Origin: Bacteroidia bacterium
GTDB taxonomy: Bacteria; Bacteroidota; Bacteroidia; Bacteroidales; CAJPTX01
Length of the DNA stretch: 5,979 nt
Assembly: GCA_905373665.1 (NCBI GenBank)
Contig: CAJPTV010000118.1
Coordinates: forward strand, 1-5,979
Direction: 5' to 3'
Each line of letters starts with the position of its first letter. Positions within the stretch are counted from its first letter, which is position 1. The translations under genes and the position numbers were made by a program. Positions 1-5,979 of the stretch are shown here, one piece after another. Under the pieces are notes generated by a model. It was not told the DNA's origin and made no database searches. It was given only the letters and a program-made list of their open reading frames with translations.

Positions 1-11
1 ATTTATTTCCC

Positions 12-19
12 TATCTTTG
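12..19 (+). promoter_or_regulatory. Bacteroidota-type -7 promoter element for the phosphofructokinase gene
   Basis: The bases TATCTTTG fit the Bacteroidota sigma-ABfr -7 consensus TAnnTTTG exactly. Transcription would be expected to begin roughly 5-8 nt downstream, near position 25, giving a leader of about 50 nt before the ATG at 77. The partner -33 element (TTG or TTTG) would lie to the left of position 1, so only half of the promoter can be judged here. The surrounding 1-76 stretch is clearly more AT-rich than the genes, as expected of a promoter region. Confidence 0.6.
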
Positions 20-59
20 ATCACAAATCAGTCAACCTAGATCAGGAAAAGACATTGTT

Positions 60-69
60 AGGAAAAAAG
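60..69 (+). promoter_or_regulatory. Weak purine-rich ribosome binding site before the phosphofructokinase start
   Basis: A purine tract AGGAAAAAAG ends 7 nt before the ATG at 77. Its AGGA core is about 13 nt from the start codon, farther than an ideal Shine-Dalgarno spacing. Bacteroidota commonly initiate with A-rich, weak Shine-Dalgarno leaders, so this is compatible with normal initiation but is not strong evidence by itself. Confidence 0.35.
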
Positions 70-76
70 TATTGTT

Positions 77-1171
77 ATGAAGCGCGTATTGATAGCTACT
101 GGCGGAGGAGACTGTCCGGGGTTGAATGCGGTGATCCGCGCAGTGGTGCGCCGTGCCTCTCAGGAGAAGGGGTGGGAGGTCATCGGAGGGATTCAGTCGT
201 TTGACGGGGTTCTGAGTGAGCCTACAGAGATCCGTATCTTAGACGAACAGGCGGTTTCGGGCATTCATGTGCGTGGGGGGACTATCATCGGCACTACCAA
301 TAAGGGGGGACCCTTTGCGTGGCCAGTGAAGCAGCCCGATGGTTCGTGGACTGCGGTAGACCGAAGCGATGAGATGCTCCGTAAGTTGCAGTTCTTGGGT
401 ATTGATGCCGTGATTAGCGTTGGGGGCGATGGCTCGCAGCGTATTAGTCAGCGTCTTTATGAAAAGGGGCTTAACATCATCGGCGTGCCTAAAACGATTG
501 ATAACGACCTTTCCTCAACGGACTTCACTTTCGGCTTTCAAACGGCTGTGCAGATTGCAACCGAGGCAGTGGATAAGCTGGTCACTACCGCAGCTTCGCA
601 TAACCGCGTTTTGGTGCTTGAGGTGATGGGGCGCAATGCGGGCTGGATAGCCCTTCATGCAGCGATTGCAGGGGGCGCGGAGGTGTGTCTTATCCCAGAG
701 ATTCCCTACGACGTCTATAAGGTAAAGGAGCGCCTCAATCAGCGTTTTAATCGTGGGAAGGGGCACGCTATTATCGTGATAGCCGAAGGGGCAATGCCTA
801 AGGACGGCACAGTGACCTCTAACGAGAACCACGAAGTCGGTTACGAAAATGTACACCTCGGCGGTGTGGCACATAAGCTCGTGCATGACCTTAAGGCTAT
901 TGGCTTTGAGGCTGATATGCGCGAGACTATCCTCGGACACCTCCAGCGAGGGGGGATACCCGTCGCTTATGACCGTATCCTTGCTACACAGTTCGGAGTA
1001 AAGGCTTTTGAAATGGTACTTGAGGGACGCTTTGGCGAGATGGTCGCCTATCGACACCCTAATATCATCTCCGTGCCGCTCATAGAGGCGGTTAGGCAAC
1101 CCAACCTCGTTGACCCGCGTTGCGACCTCATCAATACGGCACGGGGGATTGGCATTAGCTTCGGCGAGTAA
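77..1171 (+). CDS. pfkA: 6-phosphofructokinase, mixed-signature (Gly/Lys) PFK family
   Basis: This cytoplasmic enzyme phosphorylates fructose 6-phosphate to fructose 1,6-bisphosphate, the committed step of glycolysis. The 364-residue protein shows the full PfkA fold signature: an N-terminal nucleotide loop GGGDCPGLNAVIR (residues 9-21), GGDGS (116-120), PKTIDND (138-144) containing the catalytic aspartate D142, EVMGRNAGW (182-190), an IAEG segment around E237 and HLQRGG (288-293) for substrate phosphate binding. G119 corresponds to E. coli Gly104 and K139 to Gly124. Glycine at the first site is the ATP-type residue, while lysine at the second is the pyrophosphate-type residue. This combination is known from the 'mixed' PFK group, whose studied actinobacterial members include ATP users, so ATP is the likelier donor but is not proven. 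At 364 residues it is longer than the roughly 320-residue E. coli enzyme. The ATG at 77 is chosen because MKRVLIATGGGD matches the family N-terminus. It appears monocistronic, with its own promoter and a terminator 25 nt after the stop. Confidence 0.95.
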   Translation: MKRVLIATGGGDCPGLNAVIRAVVRRASQEKGWEVIGGIQSFDGVLSEPTEIRILDEQAVSGIHVRGGTIIGTTNKGGPFAWPVKQPDGSWTAVDRSDEMLRKLQFLGIDAVISVGGDGSQRISQRLYEKGLNIIGVPKTIDNDLSSTDFTFGFQTAVQIATEAVDKLVTTAASHNRVLVLEVMGRNAGWIALHAAIAGGAEVCLIPEIPYDVYKVKERLNQRFNRGKGHAIIVIAEGAMPKDGTVTSNENHEVGYENVHLGGVAHKLVHDLKAIGFEADMRETILGHLQRGGIPVAYDRILATQFGVKAFEMVLEGRFGEMVAYRHPNIISVPLIEAVRQPNLVDPRCDLINTARGIGISFGE

Positions 1172-1195
1172 ACCTCGTTTTTACAGACAGTTATT

Positions 1196-1230
1196 AAGAG
1201 ACACCTCACACGTGGGGTGTCTCTTTTTTT
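1196..1230 (+). terminator. Rho-independent terminator after the phosphofructokinase gene
   Basis: Bases 1196-1208 pair with 1213-1225, giving a 13-bp stem that includes one T.G wobble (1206 with 1215), closed by a four-base loop CACG at 1209-1212. The stem is followed by an uninterrupted run of seven T (1224-1230, the first two also pairing in the stem base). This is a textbook intrinsic terminator. It separates the glycolytic gene from the downstream operon. Confidence 0.93.
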
Positions 1231-1283
1231 GTCGCTAAGTAGACGCAGCTTCTTGTCTCACTGCTTCGCTAGTAAGACTTTTC

Positions 1284-1291
1284 TACCTTTG
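1284..1291 (+). promoter_or_regulatory. Bacteroidota-type -7 promoter element for the GT117-rsgA-hemW operon
   Basis: TACCTTTG fits the TAnnTTTG consensus exactly and lies between the terminator and the first gene of the operon, where a promoter is needed. No good -33 TTG is found about 19-21 nt upstream; the best nearby partial matches are CTG at 1261-1263 and TTCG at 1265-1268. The expected transcription start lies at or next to the ATG at 1297, so the messenger probably has almost no 5' leader. Confidence 0.6.
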
Positions 1292-1296
1292 TGGTA

Positions 1297-3879
1297 ATGA
1301 ATTGTCTAAGCCGATACTATGCCATTGCAGTGCCCTTGCTCGTCGGGGGGATTGCCTTTGTTGTGTATCTGCTTACCCTTGAGAGTGGCGTTAGTCTGTG
1401 GGATAGCCCCGAGTTCGTAGCTGCTGCCGCACGCTTACAGATCGGACATCCGCCGGGTGCTCCCTTTTACCTGCTTTTGGCGCGCTGTGCTTCACTCTTT
1501 GCCCCTACGCCGCACAGTATTCCCTTTGCTACGAACCTGCTCTCAGCACTCTGTAGCGCGCTTGCAGTGGGCTTCCTTGCTGACGTCATTCGTCGCCTTG
1601 CTAAGCGCCTTTTACCTTCCAACGAAGCGCCTTTTCCCCTCCTGCGTGCCGTGGCTGCGGTGGTGGGAGCGCTTACTTTCGCCTTTACCGATACCTTCTG
1701 GCACTCAGCCCTTGAAACCGAGGTATATGCCCTTTCTCTTCTCCTGACCATACTCGTCTTTTGGACGATGTTGCGCTGGGAGGAGGCGCTACGTACTAGC
1801 CCCACCCTTGCATCACGCTGGCTACTCCTTACGATTTACCTTTTGGGACTCTCCCTTGGGGTGCATTTCCTTACGTTGCTTACCATCCCCTCGCTGGTGC
1901 TATTTTACTACTTTGCACGTTACCCCTTTCGCTGGCGGAGCTTCTTCGTAGCTCTTCTGGTCGGCGTGGGGGGCTTAGCTGTATTGCTTTATCTCTTTCT
2001 ACTGGGCGTATTACTCACTCTTCAAGGCGCAGGGGCTATAACTACCCACCTCTTGGGTATATCGCGCAATGTGGGGGCTTCTGTGGGCTTATTAGCCCTA
2101 TTTCTACTACTTACCTTCGGTGCATGGTGGGCTTACCGTCGTACTGCCCCACGTCTTCACTTCTTTTTCTTAGGTTTGGCGCTCCTGCTACTAGGCTATT
2201 CCTCTTATACGTTGGTGGTAATACGCGCAGCGGCAAATCCGCCCCTCAACCTTGGTGCACCCGCGGAGGTGACAACCCTTAAGCGCTATCTTGCGCGTGA
2301 GCAGTATGGTCACGCCCCCCTTTACCCGCGCATCTATAGTCAAGCAGCAGAACATCAGAGCCTTTACGCCTTTTGGGCTAATGGGGTGCAAGAGCCGCCG
2401 ACCCTAGCCGACAACCTCCGTTACACGGTTGCCTATCAGTGCAATCACCAGTACTGGCGCTACTTTCTTTGGAATTTCCTCGGGCGGCAAGACGACGTCC
2501 TCAATACCACCGCCTCTACTATGCACGGCAACGCACTTTCTGGCATCGCCCCCCTCGATGCGCTTTTCCTTGGCGATCAGGCACAGCTCACCCCTGCCAT
2601 GCGGCGCTCCGTCGCCCGCCAACCCCTTTACGCCCTCCCGCTCTTGTTTGGGGCACTGGGCATTGGCTTTCTCTTCTTTCGTAGCCCTCGCTACCACGCC
2701 GTGCTCCTGCTCGGCTTTCTCTTCACGGGGCTCGCCATTGCGCTCTATCTCAACGATACGCCCCTTCAACCTCGCGAACGCGACTATGTCTATGTCGGCT
2801 CGTTTGCGCTCTTTGCCATCCCCGTCGGATTGGCACTGTTGCCCCTTTACGCTTTTTGGAAAAAACACCTCGGGCGACGAATCGCTACCGCGCTCACCCT
2901 CCTCGTATCGCTCCCCCTGCCACTTCTCCTTTTGTGCACGAACTACGCCTCGCACGATCGATCGGGACGCTACTTCGCACAAGAGCTTGCGCATAACTAC
3001 CTTGTGGGGCTGCCCCCGCAGGCGCTCCTTTTCACCGAAGGGGATAATGATACGTATCCGCTGTGGTATCTCCAGCAGGTCGAGGGCTTCCGCACCGACG
3101 TGCGCGTCTGCAATATCGGACTACTTTCCCTACCTTGGTATCGCGAACAGCTGCGCCAGCGGGTCTACGATGCCGAGCCGCTCCATTTCCCGACCCTCCC
3201 CGCTGAGCCACTTCCCGCCTCGGAGGTGCTCTTTCAGCTGATGCAGCACGCTGGGGAGCGTCCTGTCTACTTCACCGCCGTGCCGCGGCACTATATTGCA
3301 GGCATAGAACCTTACCTTGCCTTCGAGGGATTAACCTACCGTTTTCAGCCACAACCTACGCCGCCAGACTCGCTCGGACGTGCGGGAGCTATCCTGCCCG
3401 ATACGCTCTTTAAGCGGCTAATGGTTCAGTCCGATTATACCACCCTCGAGGATACTACGCGCCTTGCCGACTTCCCCCTCCGTCAAGTGGTGCGCACGAT
3501 AGACCTCCGTGGTGCATTCGAGCGATTGGCTGAGGCGCTCCTCTCTAACGGCGATTCCCTGCGTGCTCGCCTCGTGCTCCGACGTAGCCTTGCGGTGTTG
3601 AACGGACGTCGTTTCCCAATGGACGAACACACAGCCGAGCACCTCGAACTGCTGATCGCCCTGCGAGAGTACCCCACCGCCGACTCCCTCTGCCGAGCCT
3701 TTTTCGATGAGCAACAAGCACTCCTGCGTTTCTATCAATCGCAGTGGCGCGACGGTCGCTATCTCGCCTCCTCGCCTTACTATCAGCGCGCGCAACGCCT
3801 CATAGCACGCCTTGAGCGCTGTGCCGCATCAATCCCGTACAACTATGACAACTCCCACACGACGCGGACTGGTCGTTAA
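1297..3879 (+). CDS. DUF2723 / GT117 TMEM260-like membrane glycosyltransferase
   Basis: This is a large polytopic inner-membrane protein of the GT-C superfamily, homologous to bacterial GT117 proteins and to human TMEM260, a protein O-mannosyltransferase. By family, it probably transfers a sugar from a lipid carrier to exported proteins; the actual sugar and targets cannot be read from the sequence. The 860 residues begin with a membrane segment (about 8-28), then the conserved periplasmic loop motif WDSPEF (35-40, candidate acidic catalytic residues D36 and E39) and IGHPPGAP (49-56). More hydrophobic segments run to about residue 310, followed by VIRAAANPP (308-316) and REQYG (334-338). Further membrane segments lie at about 445-550, with ERDYVYVGSF (494-503) between them. 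A soluble C-terminal domain begins with FTEGDNDTYPLWY (579-591). It is shorter than the 1000-residue-plus Bacteroides relatives I recall. The ATG at 1297 is preferred over GTG at 1291, which lies within the promoter element. The last 35 nt overlap rsgA. Confidence 0.88.
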   Translation: MNCLSRYYAIAVPLLVGGIAFVVYLLTLESGVSLWDSPEFVAAAARLQIGHPPGAPFYLLLARCASLFAPTPHSIPFATNLLSALCSALAVGFLADVIRRLAKRLLPSNEAPFPLLRAVAAVVGALTFAFTDTFWHSALETEVYALSLLLTILVFWTMLRWEEALRTSPTLASRWLLLTIYLLGLSLGVHFLTLLTIPSLVLFYYFARYPFRWRSFFVALLVGVGGLAVLLYLFLLGVLLTLQGAGAITTHLLGISRNVGASVGLLALFLLLTFGAWWAYRRTAPRLHFFFLGLALLLLGYSSYTLVVIRAAANPPLNLGAPAEVTTLKRYLAREQYGHAPLYPRIYSQAAEHQSLYAFWANGVQEPPTLADNLRYTVAYQCNHQYWRYFLWNFLGRQDDVLNTTASTMHGNALSGIAPLDALFLGDQAQLTPAMRRSVARQPLYALPLLFGALGIGFLFFRSPRYHAVLLLGFLFTGLAIALYLNDTPLQPRERDYVYVGSFALFAIPVGLALLPLYAFWKKHLGRRIATALTLLVSLPLPLLLLCTNYASHDRSGRYFAQELAHNYLVGLPPQALLFTEGDNDTYPLWYLQQVEGFRTDVRVCNIGLLSLPWYREQLRQRVYDAEPLHFPTLPAEPLPASEVLFQLMQHAGERPVYFTAVPRHYIAGIEPYLAFEGLTYRFQPQPTPPDSLGRAGAILPDTLFKRLMVQSDYTTLEDTTRLADFPLRQVVRTIDLRGAFERLAEALLSNGDSLRARLVLRRSLAVLNGRRFPMDEHTAEHLELLIALREYPTADSLCRAFFDEQQALLRFYQSQWRDGRYLASSPYYQRAQRLIARLERCAASIPYNYDNSHTTRTGR

Positions 3880-4834
3880 GACGGTCGGCAGCTTCTGCCA
3901 ACTCCTTTCCGAGGGCGAGCGTTACGAATGTCGTCTCCGCGGACGCCTTCGCTTAGAGGGCTCGCGCAGTACTAGCCCCGTGGTGGTAGGCGATTGGGTA
4001 CACTTTGACCCCAGCGATGCCACCGTGCGCAGTGTCGAACCGCGCCGCAACTGCATTATCCGCCGTTCGGTGAAGCTCTCGGCTGCCCAGCAGATGATCG
4101 CCGCTAACCTTGACTTGGCGCTCCTTGTCTACACAAGCCTTTATCCGCCGACGCCCATCCAGTTCGTCGACCGTTTCCTTGTTTCCGCCTGTGCCTATGG
4201 GGTGCCAGTCTTGCTCCTGCTCAATAAGTGCGATATCGAAGCTGAGCGTCAGGCTTGGGATGCGCTCCGCATGGAGGAGGTCTACACCCCCGCCCAAGTC
4301 GAACTGCTGCAGGTCTCTGCTGAGACAGGGGAGGGGATTGATTCCCTTCGCCAACGCATTCAGGGGAAAACAGTCCTCTTGTCCGGACAATCTGGCGTCG
4401 GCAAATCGACCCTTCTCAACGCCCTCGACCCTGCCCTACAGGTGAAAACTGCCCCCCTTTCCGAACAGTTCGGGCTCGGTGTGCATACGACCACCTTTAG
4501 CGAGATGTTCCCCCTCCCCTCCCTTCCTGATACTTACGTTATCGATACGCCGGGTATCAAAGGCTTCGGGCTCGTCGATGTGCAAAAGCAGGAGGTGTCG
4601 CACTTCTTCCCCGAAATCTTTGCCCTTTCCGAACACTGTAAGTTCCACAACTGCCTCCACGAGCTAGAGCCCGGGTGTGCCGTCCGCGAGGCTTATGTGC
4701 AGGGGCTACTCCCCGAGTCGCGTTACCGTAGCTACCTCAGCATCCTCTACCAAGAGGACGACAAAGAGGTCTATCGTCAGAAGGACTACGGCATCTTTGA
4801 GACCGACGATGACGACCCTGCCGACGATGTTTAG
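3845..4834 (+). CDS. rsgA: Ribosome small-subunit GTPase RsgA
   Basis: RsgA is a circularly permuted GTPase that binds the decoding region of the 30S subunit late in assembly, checks maturation and promotes release of RbfA; in studied species it is inhibited by (p)ppGpp. The 329-residue product has an N-terminal OB fold (about 1-65). The GTPase motifs then come in permuted order: G4 NKCD (127-130), then the P-loop GQSGVGKST (181-189), then HTTT (214-217, switch I) and G3 DTPG (234-237). A zinc-binding motif of the C-x4-C-x-H-x5-C type follows, formed by C265, C270, H272 and C278. The protein ends in an acidic tail, TDDDDPADDV. The ATG at 3845 places the conserved start of the OB strand (RGLVVKTVGSF) near the N-terminus, as in relatives; a TTG at 3812 would only add 11 non-conserved residues. 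No Shine-Dalgarno is visible before the ATG, which lies inside the preceding gene, suggesting translational coupling. Confidence 0.95.
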   Translation: MTTPTRRGLVVKTVGSFCQLLSEGERYECRLRGRLRLEGSRSTSPVVVGDWVHFDPSDATVRSVEPRRNCIIRRSVKLSAAQQMIAANLDLALLVYTSLYPPTPIQFVDRFLVSACAYGVPVLLLLNKCDIEAERQAWDALRMEEVYTPAQVELLQVSAETGEGIDSLRQRIQGKTVLLSGQSGVGKSTLLNALDPALQVKTAPLSEQFGLGVHTTTFSEMFPLPSLPDTYVIDTPGIKGFGLVDVQKQEVSHFFPEIFALSEHCKFHNCLHELEPGCAVREAYVQGLLPESRYRSYLSILYQEDDKEVYRQKDYGIFETDDDDPADDV

Positions 4835-5951
4835 CCTCTACCTCCACATCCCTTTTTGCCGTCGCAAGTGTCCCTACTGCGACTTCTTTTCCACCCCCTC
4901 GGGGGCAGTGCCCGACGACTACATAGCAACCCTCCTTGCCGAACTTGAGCTTTACCGTCCCTATTTTACAGGGACGCTCGCTTCGATCTACTTCGGCGGC
5001 GGCACCCCCTCGTTGCTTACGGCGCGGCAGATCGATACGCTGCTGCGTGCCATTGCGCACCACTACCCCCTTCCCTCCGACTGTGAAATTACCCTTGAGT
5101 GCAATCCCGAGCAGGCTTCCCTCGCCTATTTCCAAGCGCTTCGCGCCGTGGGGGTAAATCGCCTCAGCGTGGGCATTCAATCCTTGGACGACGCCCTCCT
5201 GCGCTTCCTTGGGCGAGGGCATTCGGCACGCCAAGCCCTCGATACGCTAGCGTTCGCAGAAAAGGCTCAATTTAGCCGACTATCAGCAGATGTGATATAC
5301 GGAATACCTTTACAGTCAGAAACCATATTAGAAACCACCTTAAAAGCCCTTTTAGGGGTAGAACATATCTCTGCCTACCATCTCTCTATTGAGGAAGCAA
5401 CCCCTTTTGGTAAAATGCAGGCGCGCGGTAGACTTCGCGAGGTGGATGAAGAGGTGAGTGTAGCGCACTTCGCCCTTTGCGATACGCTGCTCCGTGCGGC
5501 GGGGTATGACCATTACGAGATTTCTAGCTTTGCGCGCCCTGAAGGTTACTCGCGCCACAACATGGGCTATTGGTTCGATCGTCCTTACCTTGGGCTTGGT
5601 GCGGGGGCACACGCTTACGCGGTAATGGCGGAAGGGGCACGTCGTTGGTGGAACGCTTCGCACCTCCCCACCTATATGCGCCAAGTGTCGGAGGGGGTGC
5701 TTTTTCCCGAATCAGAGCTTCTGACTGACGAGCTACGTTGGGAGGAGTGGCTCATGACGCGTCTTCGTACCCGCTGGGGGCTTTCTTTGTCTGAAGGTGC
5801 GCAATGTTTTGGGATGCCGCGCATAGCGCGTCTTCTTGCGGATGCTGCCCTTTTCCTATCGTCGGGGAGTCTTGTTCATGCCGACGATCATCTCTTCATC
5901 CCTCCGCAGCATTTCCTTACAGCCGATCAGACGATTCGGGGGTTAGTGTAG
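4827..5951 (+). CDS. hemW: HemW, radical-SAM family heme chaperone
   Basis: HemW binds heme and delivers it to membrane respiratory proteins; it was long misannotated as oxygen-independent coproporphyrinogen III oxidase. The 374-residue length is typical. The radical-SAM cluster motif is CRRKCPYCDF (C11, C15, C18). Phenylalanine follows at position 20, where true HemN enzymes have a fourth cysteine; this separates HemW from HemN. Other family marks are YFGGGTPS (55-62), ECNPEQ (91-96), the SVGIQSLDD segment (114-122), ADVIYGIPLQ (154-163) and HNMGYW (244-249), the HNxxYW motif linked to heme binding. The C-terminal portion fits the HemN_C winged-helix domain. The ATG at 4827 overlaps the rsgA stop by 8 nt (ATGTTTAG) and starts right at the conserved MFSLYLHIPFC segment; the frame is open upstream, but that stretch is rsgA. 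Codons for about residues 145-197 are strikingly AT-rich compared with the rest. The annotation is secure; in vivo heme binding is inferred from the family. Confidence 0.94.
   Translation: MFSLYLHIPFCRRKCPYCDFFSTPSGAVPDDYIATLLAELELYRPYFTGTLASIYFGGGTPSLLTARQIDTLLRAIAHHYPLPSDCEITLECNPEQASLAYFQALRAVGVNRLSVGIQSLDDALLRFLGRGHSARQALDTLAFAEKAQFSRLSADVIYGIPLQSETILETTLKALLGVEHISAYHLSIEEATPFGKMQARGRLREVDEEVSVAHFALCDTLLRAAGYDHYEISSFARPEGYSRHNMGYWFDRPYLGLGAGAHAYAVMAEGARRWWNASHLPTYMRQVSEGVLFPESELLTDELRWEEWLMTRLRTRWGLSLSEGAQCFGMPRIARLLADAALFLSSGSLVHADDHLFIPPQHFLTADQTIRGLV
5259..5418 (+). other. AT-rich compositional patch inside hemW
   Basis: By hand count, 5281-5340 is about 37% G+C and 5341-5400 about 42%, against about 67% in 5161-5220 and about 57% in 5401-5460. 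Codon choice changes with it: TTA, CTA, ATA, TCA, GGA and GCA cluster here, whereas flanking codons favour C- or G-ending forms. The reading frame and the conserved motifs (ADVIYGIP, YHLSIEEATPF) are intact, so it is not a frameshift or an inserted element. A gene-conversion tract from a lower-GC relative would explain it. Confidence 0.6.
5338..5357. repeat. Near-perfect inverted repeat within hemW
   Basis: A six-base arm TAAAAG (5341-5346) and its exact complement CTTTTA (5349-5354) are separated by CC. The arms extend outward by one T.G wobble and two C-G pairs, making a 9-bp stem with a 2-nt spacer. It lies in the AT-rich patch of hemW. There is no T-run after it, so it is not a terminator. 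It could be chance or a protein-binding site, and I see no evidence for a role. Confidence 0.3.
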
Positions 5952-5979
5952 GCGCTAAGGGGCTAAAAATCCATCCCAT

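Noticed and set aside
515..1099. Open frame of 194 codons on the minus strand opposite the phosphofructokinase gene
   Set aside because: It lies wholly antisense to a fully conserved gene, its translation shows no recognisable domain, and no promoter or ribosome site supports it.
1231..1283. Possible small RNA or riboswitch in the gap between terminator and promoter
   Set aside because: The free gap is only about 50 nt, shows no stable folded motif that I can recognise, and is accounted for by promoter sequence.
1291..1296. GTG start for the glycosyltransferase at 1291
   Set aside because: The G of this codon is the last base of the probable -7 promoter element, so it should lie upstream of the transcript start. 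The ATG at 1297 is in the same frame.
2404..3241. Long open frames on both strands within the glycosyltransferase gene (196 codons minus, 270 codons plus)
   Set aside because: They are shadows of the high-GC coding frame. Their translations are rich in Arg, Ser and Pro or in charged residues with no domain, while the main frame keeps conserved GT117 motifs throughout.
3812..3844. TTG start for rsgA at 3812
   Set aside because: It adds 11 residues without similarity to RsgA and a 68-nt overlap. The ATG at 3845 matches the family N-terminus better.
4677..4826. Extending hemW upstream to the ATG at 4677
   Set aside because: The added 50 residues are an out-of-frame reading of rsgA, rich in Arg, Ser and Thr. 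HemW proteins begin close to the YLHIPFC segment, which the ATG at 4827 gives.
4827..5951. Oxygen-independent coproporphyrinogen III oxidase (HemN)
   Set aside because: The cluster motif has phenylalanine in place of the fourth cysteine, and the short length plus the HNxxYW motif mark it as HemW.
5952..5979. Terminator or another gene after hemW
   Set aside because: Only 28 nt remain. No inverted repeat, T-run or start signal is visible, so nothing can be supported.
1..5979. Defence system, mobile element, CRISPR array or tRNA
   Set aside because: No transposase, integrase or nuclease frames, direct-repeat arrays, terminal repeats or tRNA-like cloverleaf were seen. All four substantial genes are common housekeeping or envelope genes.

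Overview
The window looks like ordinary chromosomal core sequence from a member of the Bacteroidota, possibly Porphyromonas or a close relative. The reasons are a large DUF2723/GT117 (TMEM260-like) membrane glycosyltransferase, which is typical of this phylum, and two sequences fitting the Bacteroidota-specific -7 promoter element TAnnTTTG. Ribosome binding sites are also weak or absent. The genus is a guess; the phylum is fairly secure.

Layout, all on the + strand: (1) a promoter and short leader at 1-76; (2) a 6-phosphofructokinase gene at 77-1171, closed by a strong intrinsic terminator at 1196-1230; (3) a second promoter just before 1297, where the start codon falls about where transcription should begin; (4) three overlapping genes that probably form one operon: a GT117/DUF2723 glycosyltransferase (1297-3879), the ribosome-assembly GTPase rsgA (3845-4834, overlapping by 35 nt) and the radical-SAM heme chaperone hemW (4827-5951, overlapping by 8 nt). 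The last 28 nt hold no recognisable feature, and no terminator for the operon is visible.

The three operon genes do not form one obvious pathway. One acts in envelope protein glycosylation, one in 30S ribosome maturation and one in heme delivery to respiratory enzymes. Their overlaps suggest co-transcription and translational coupling rather than a shared biochemical task.

I found no mobile element, CRISPR array, RNA gene, toxin-antitoxin pair or defence system, and nothing I would call a new biological system. The points most worth a second look are a sharply AT-rich patch of about 150 bp inside hemW with different codon choice (possible recombination mosaic), a probable leaderless start for the glycosyltransferase, the mixed Gly/Lys nucleotide-site signature of the phosphofructokinase, and the 35-nt overlap that encodes the glycosyltransferase C-terminus.
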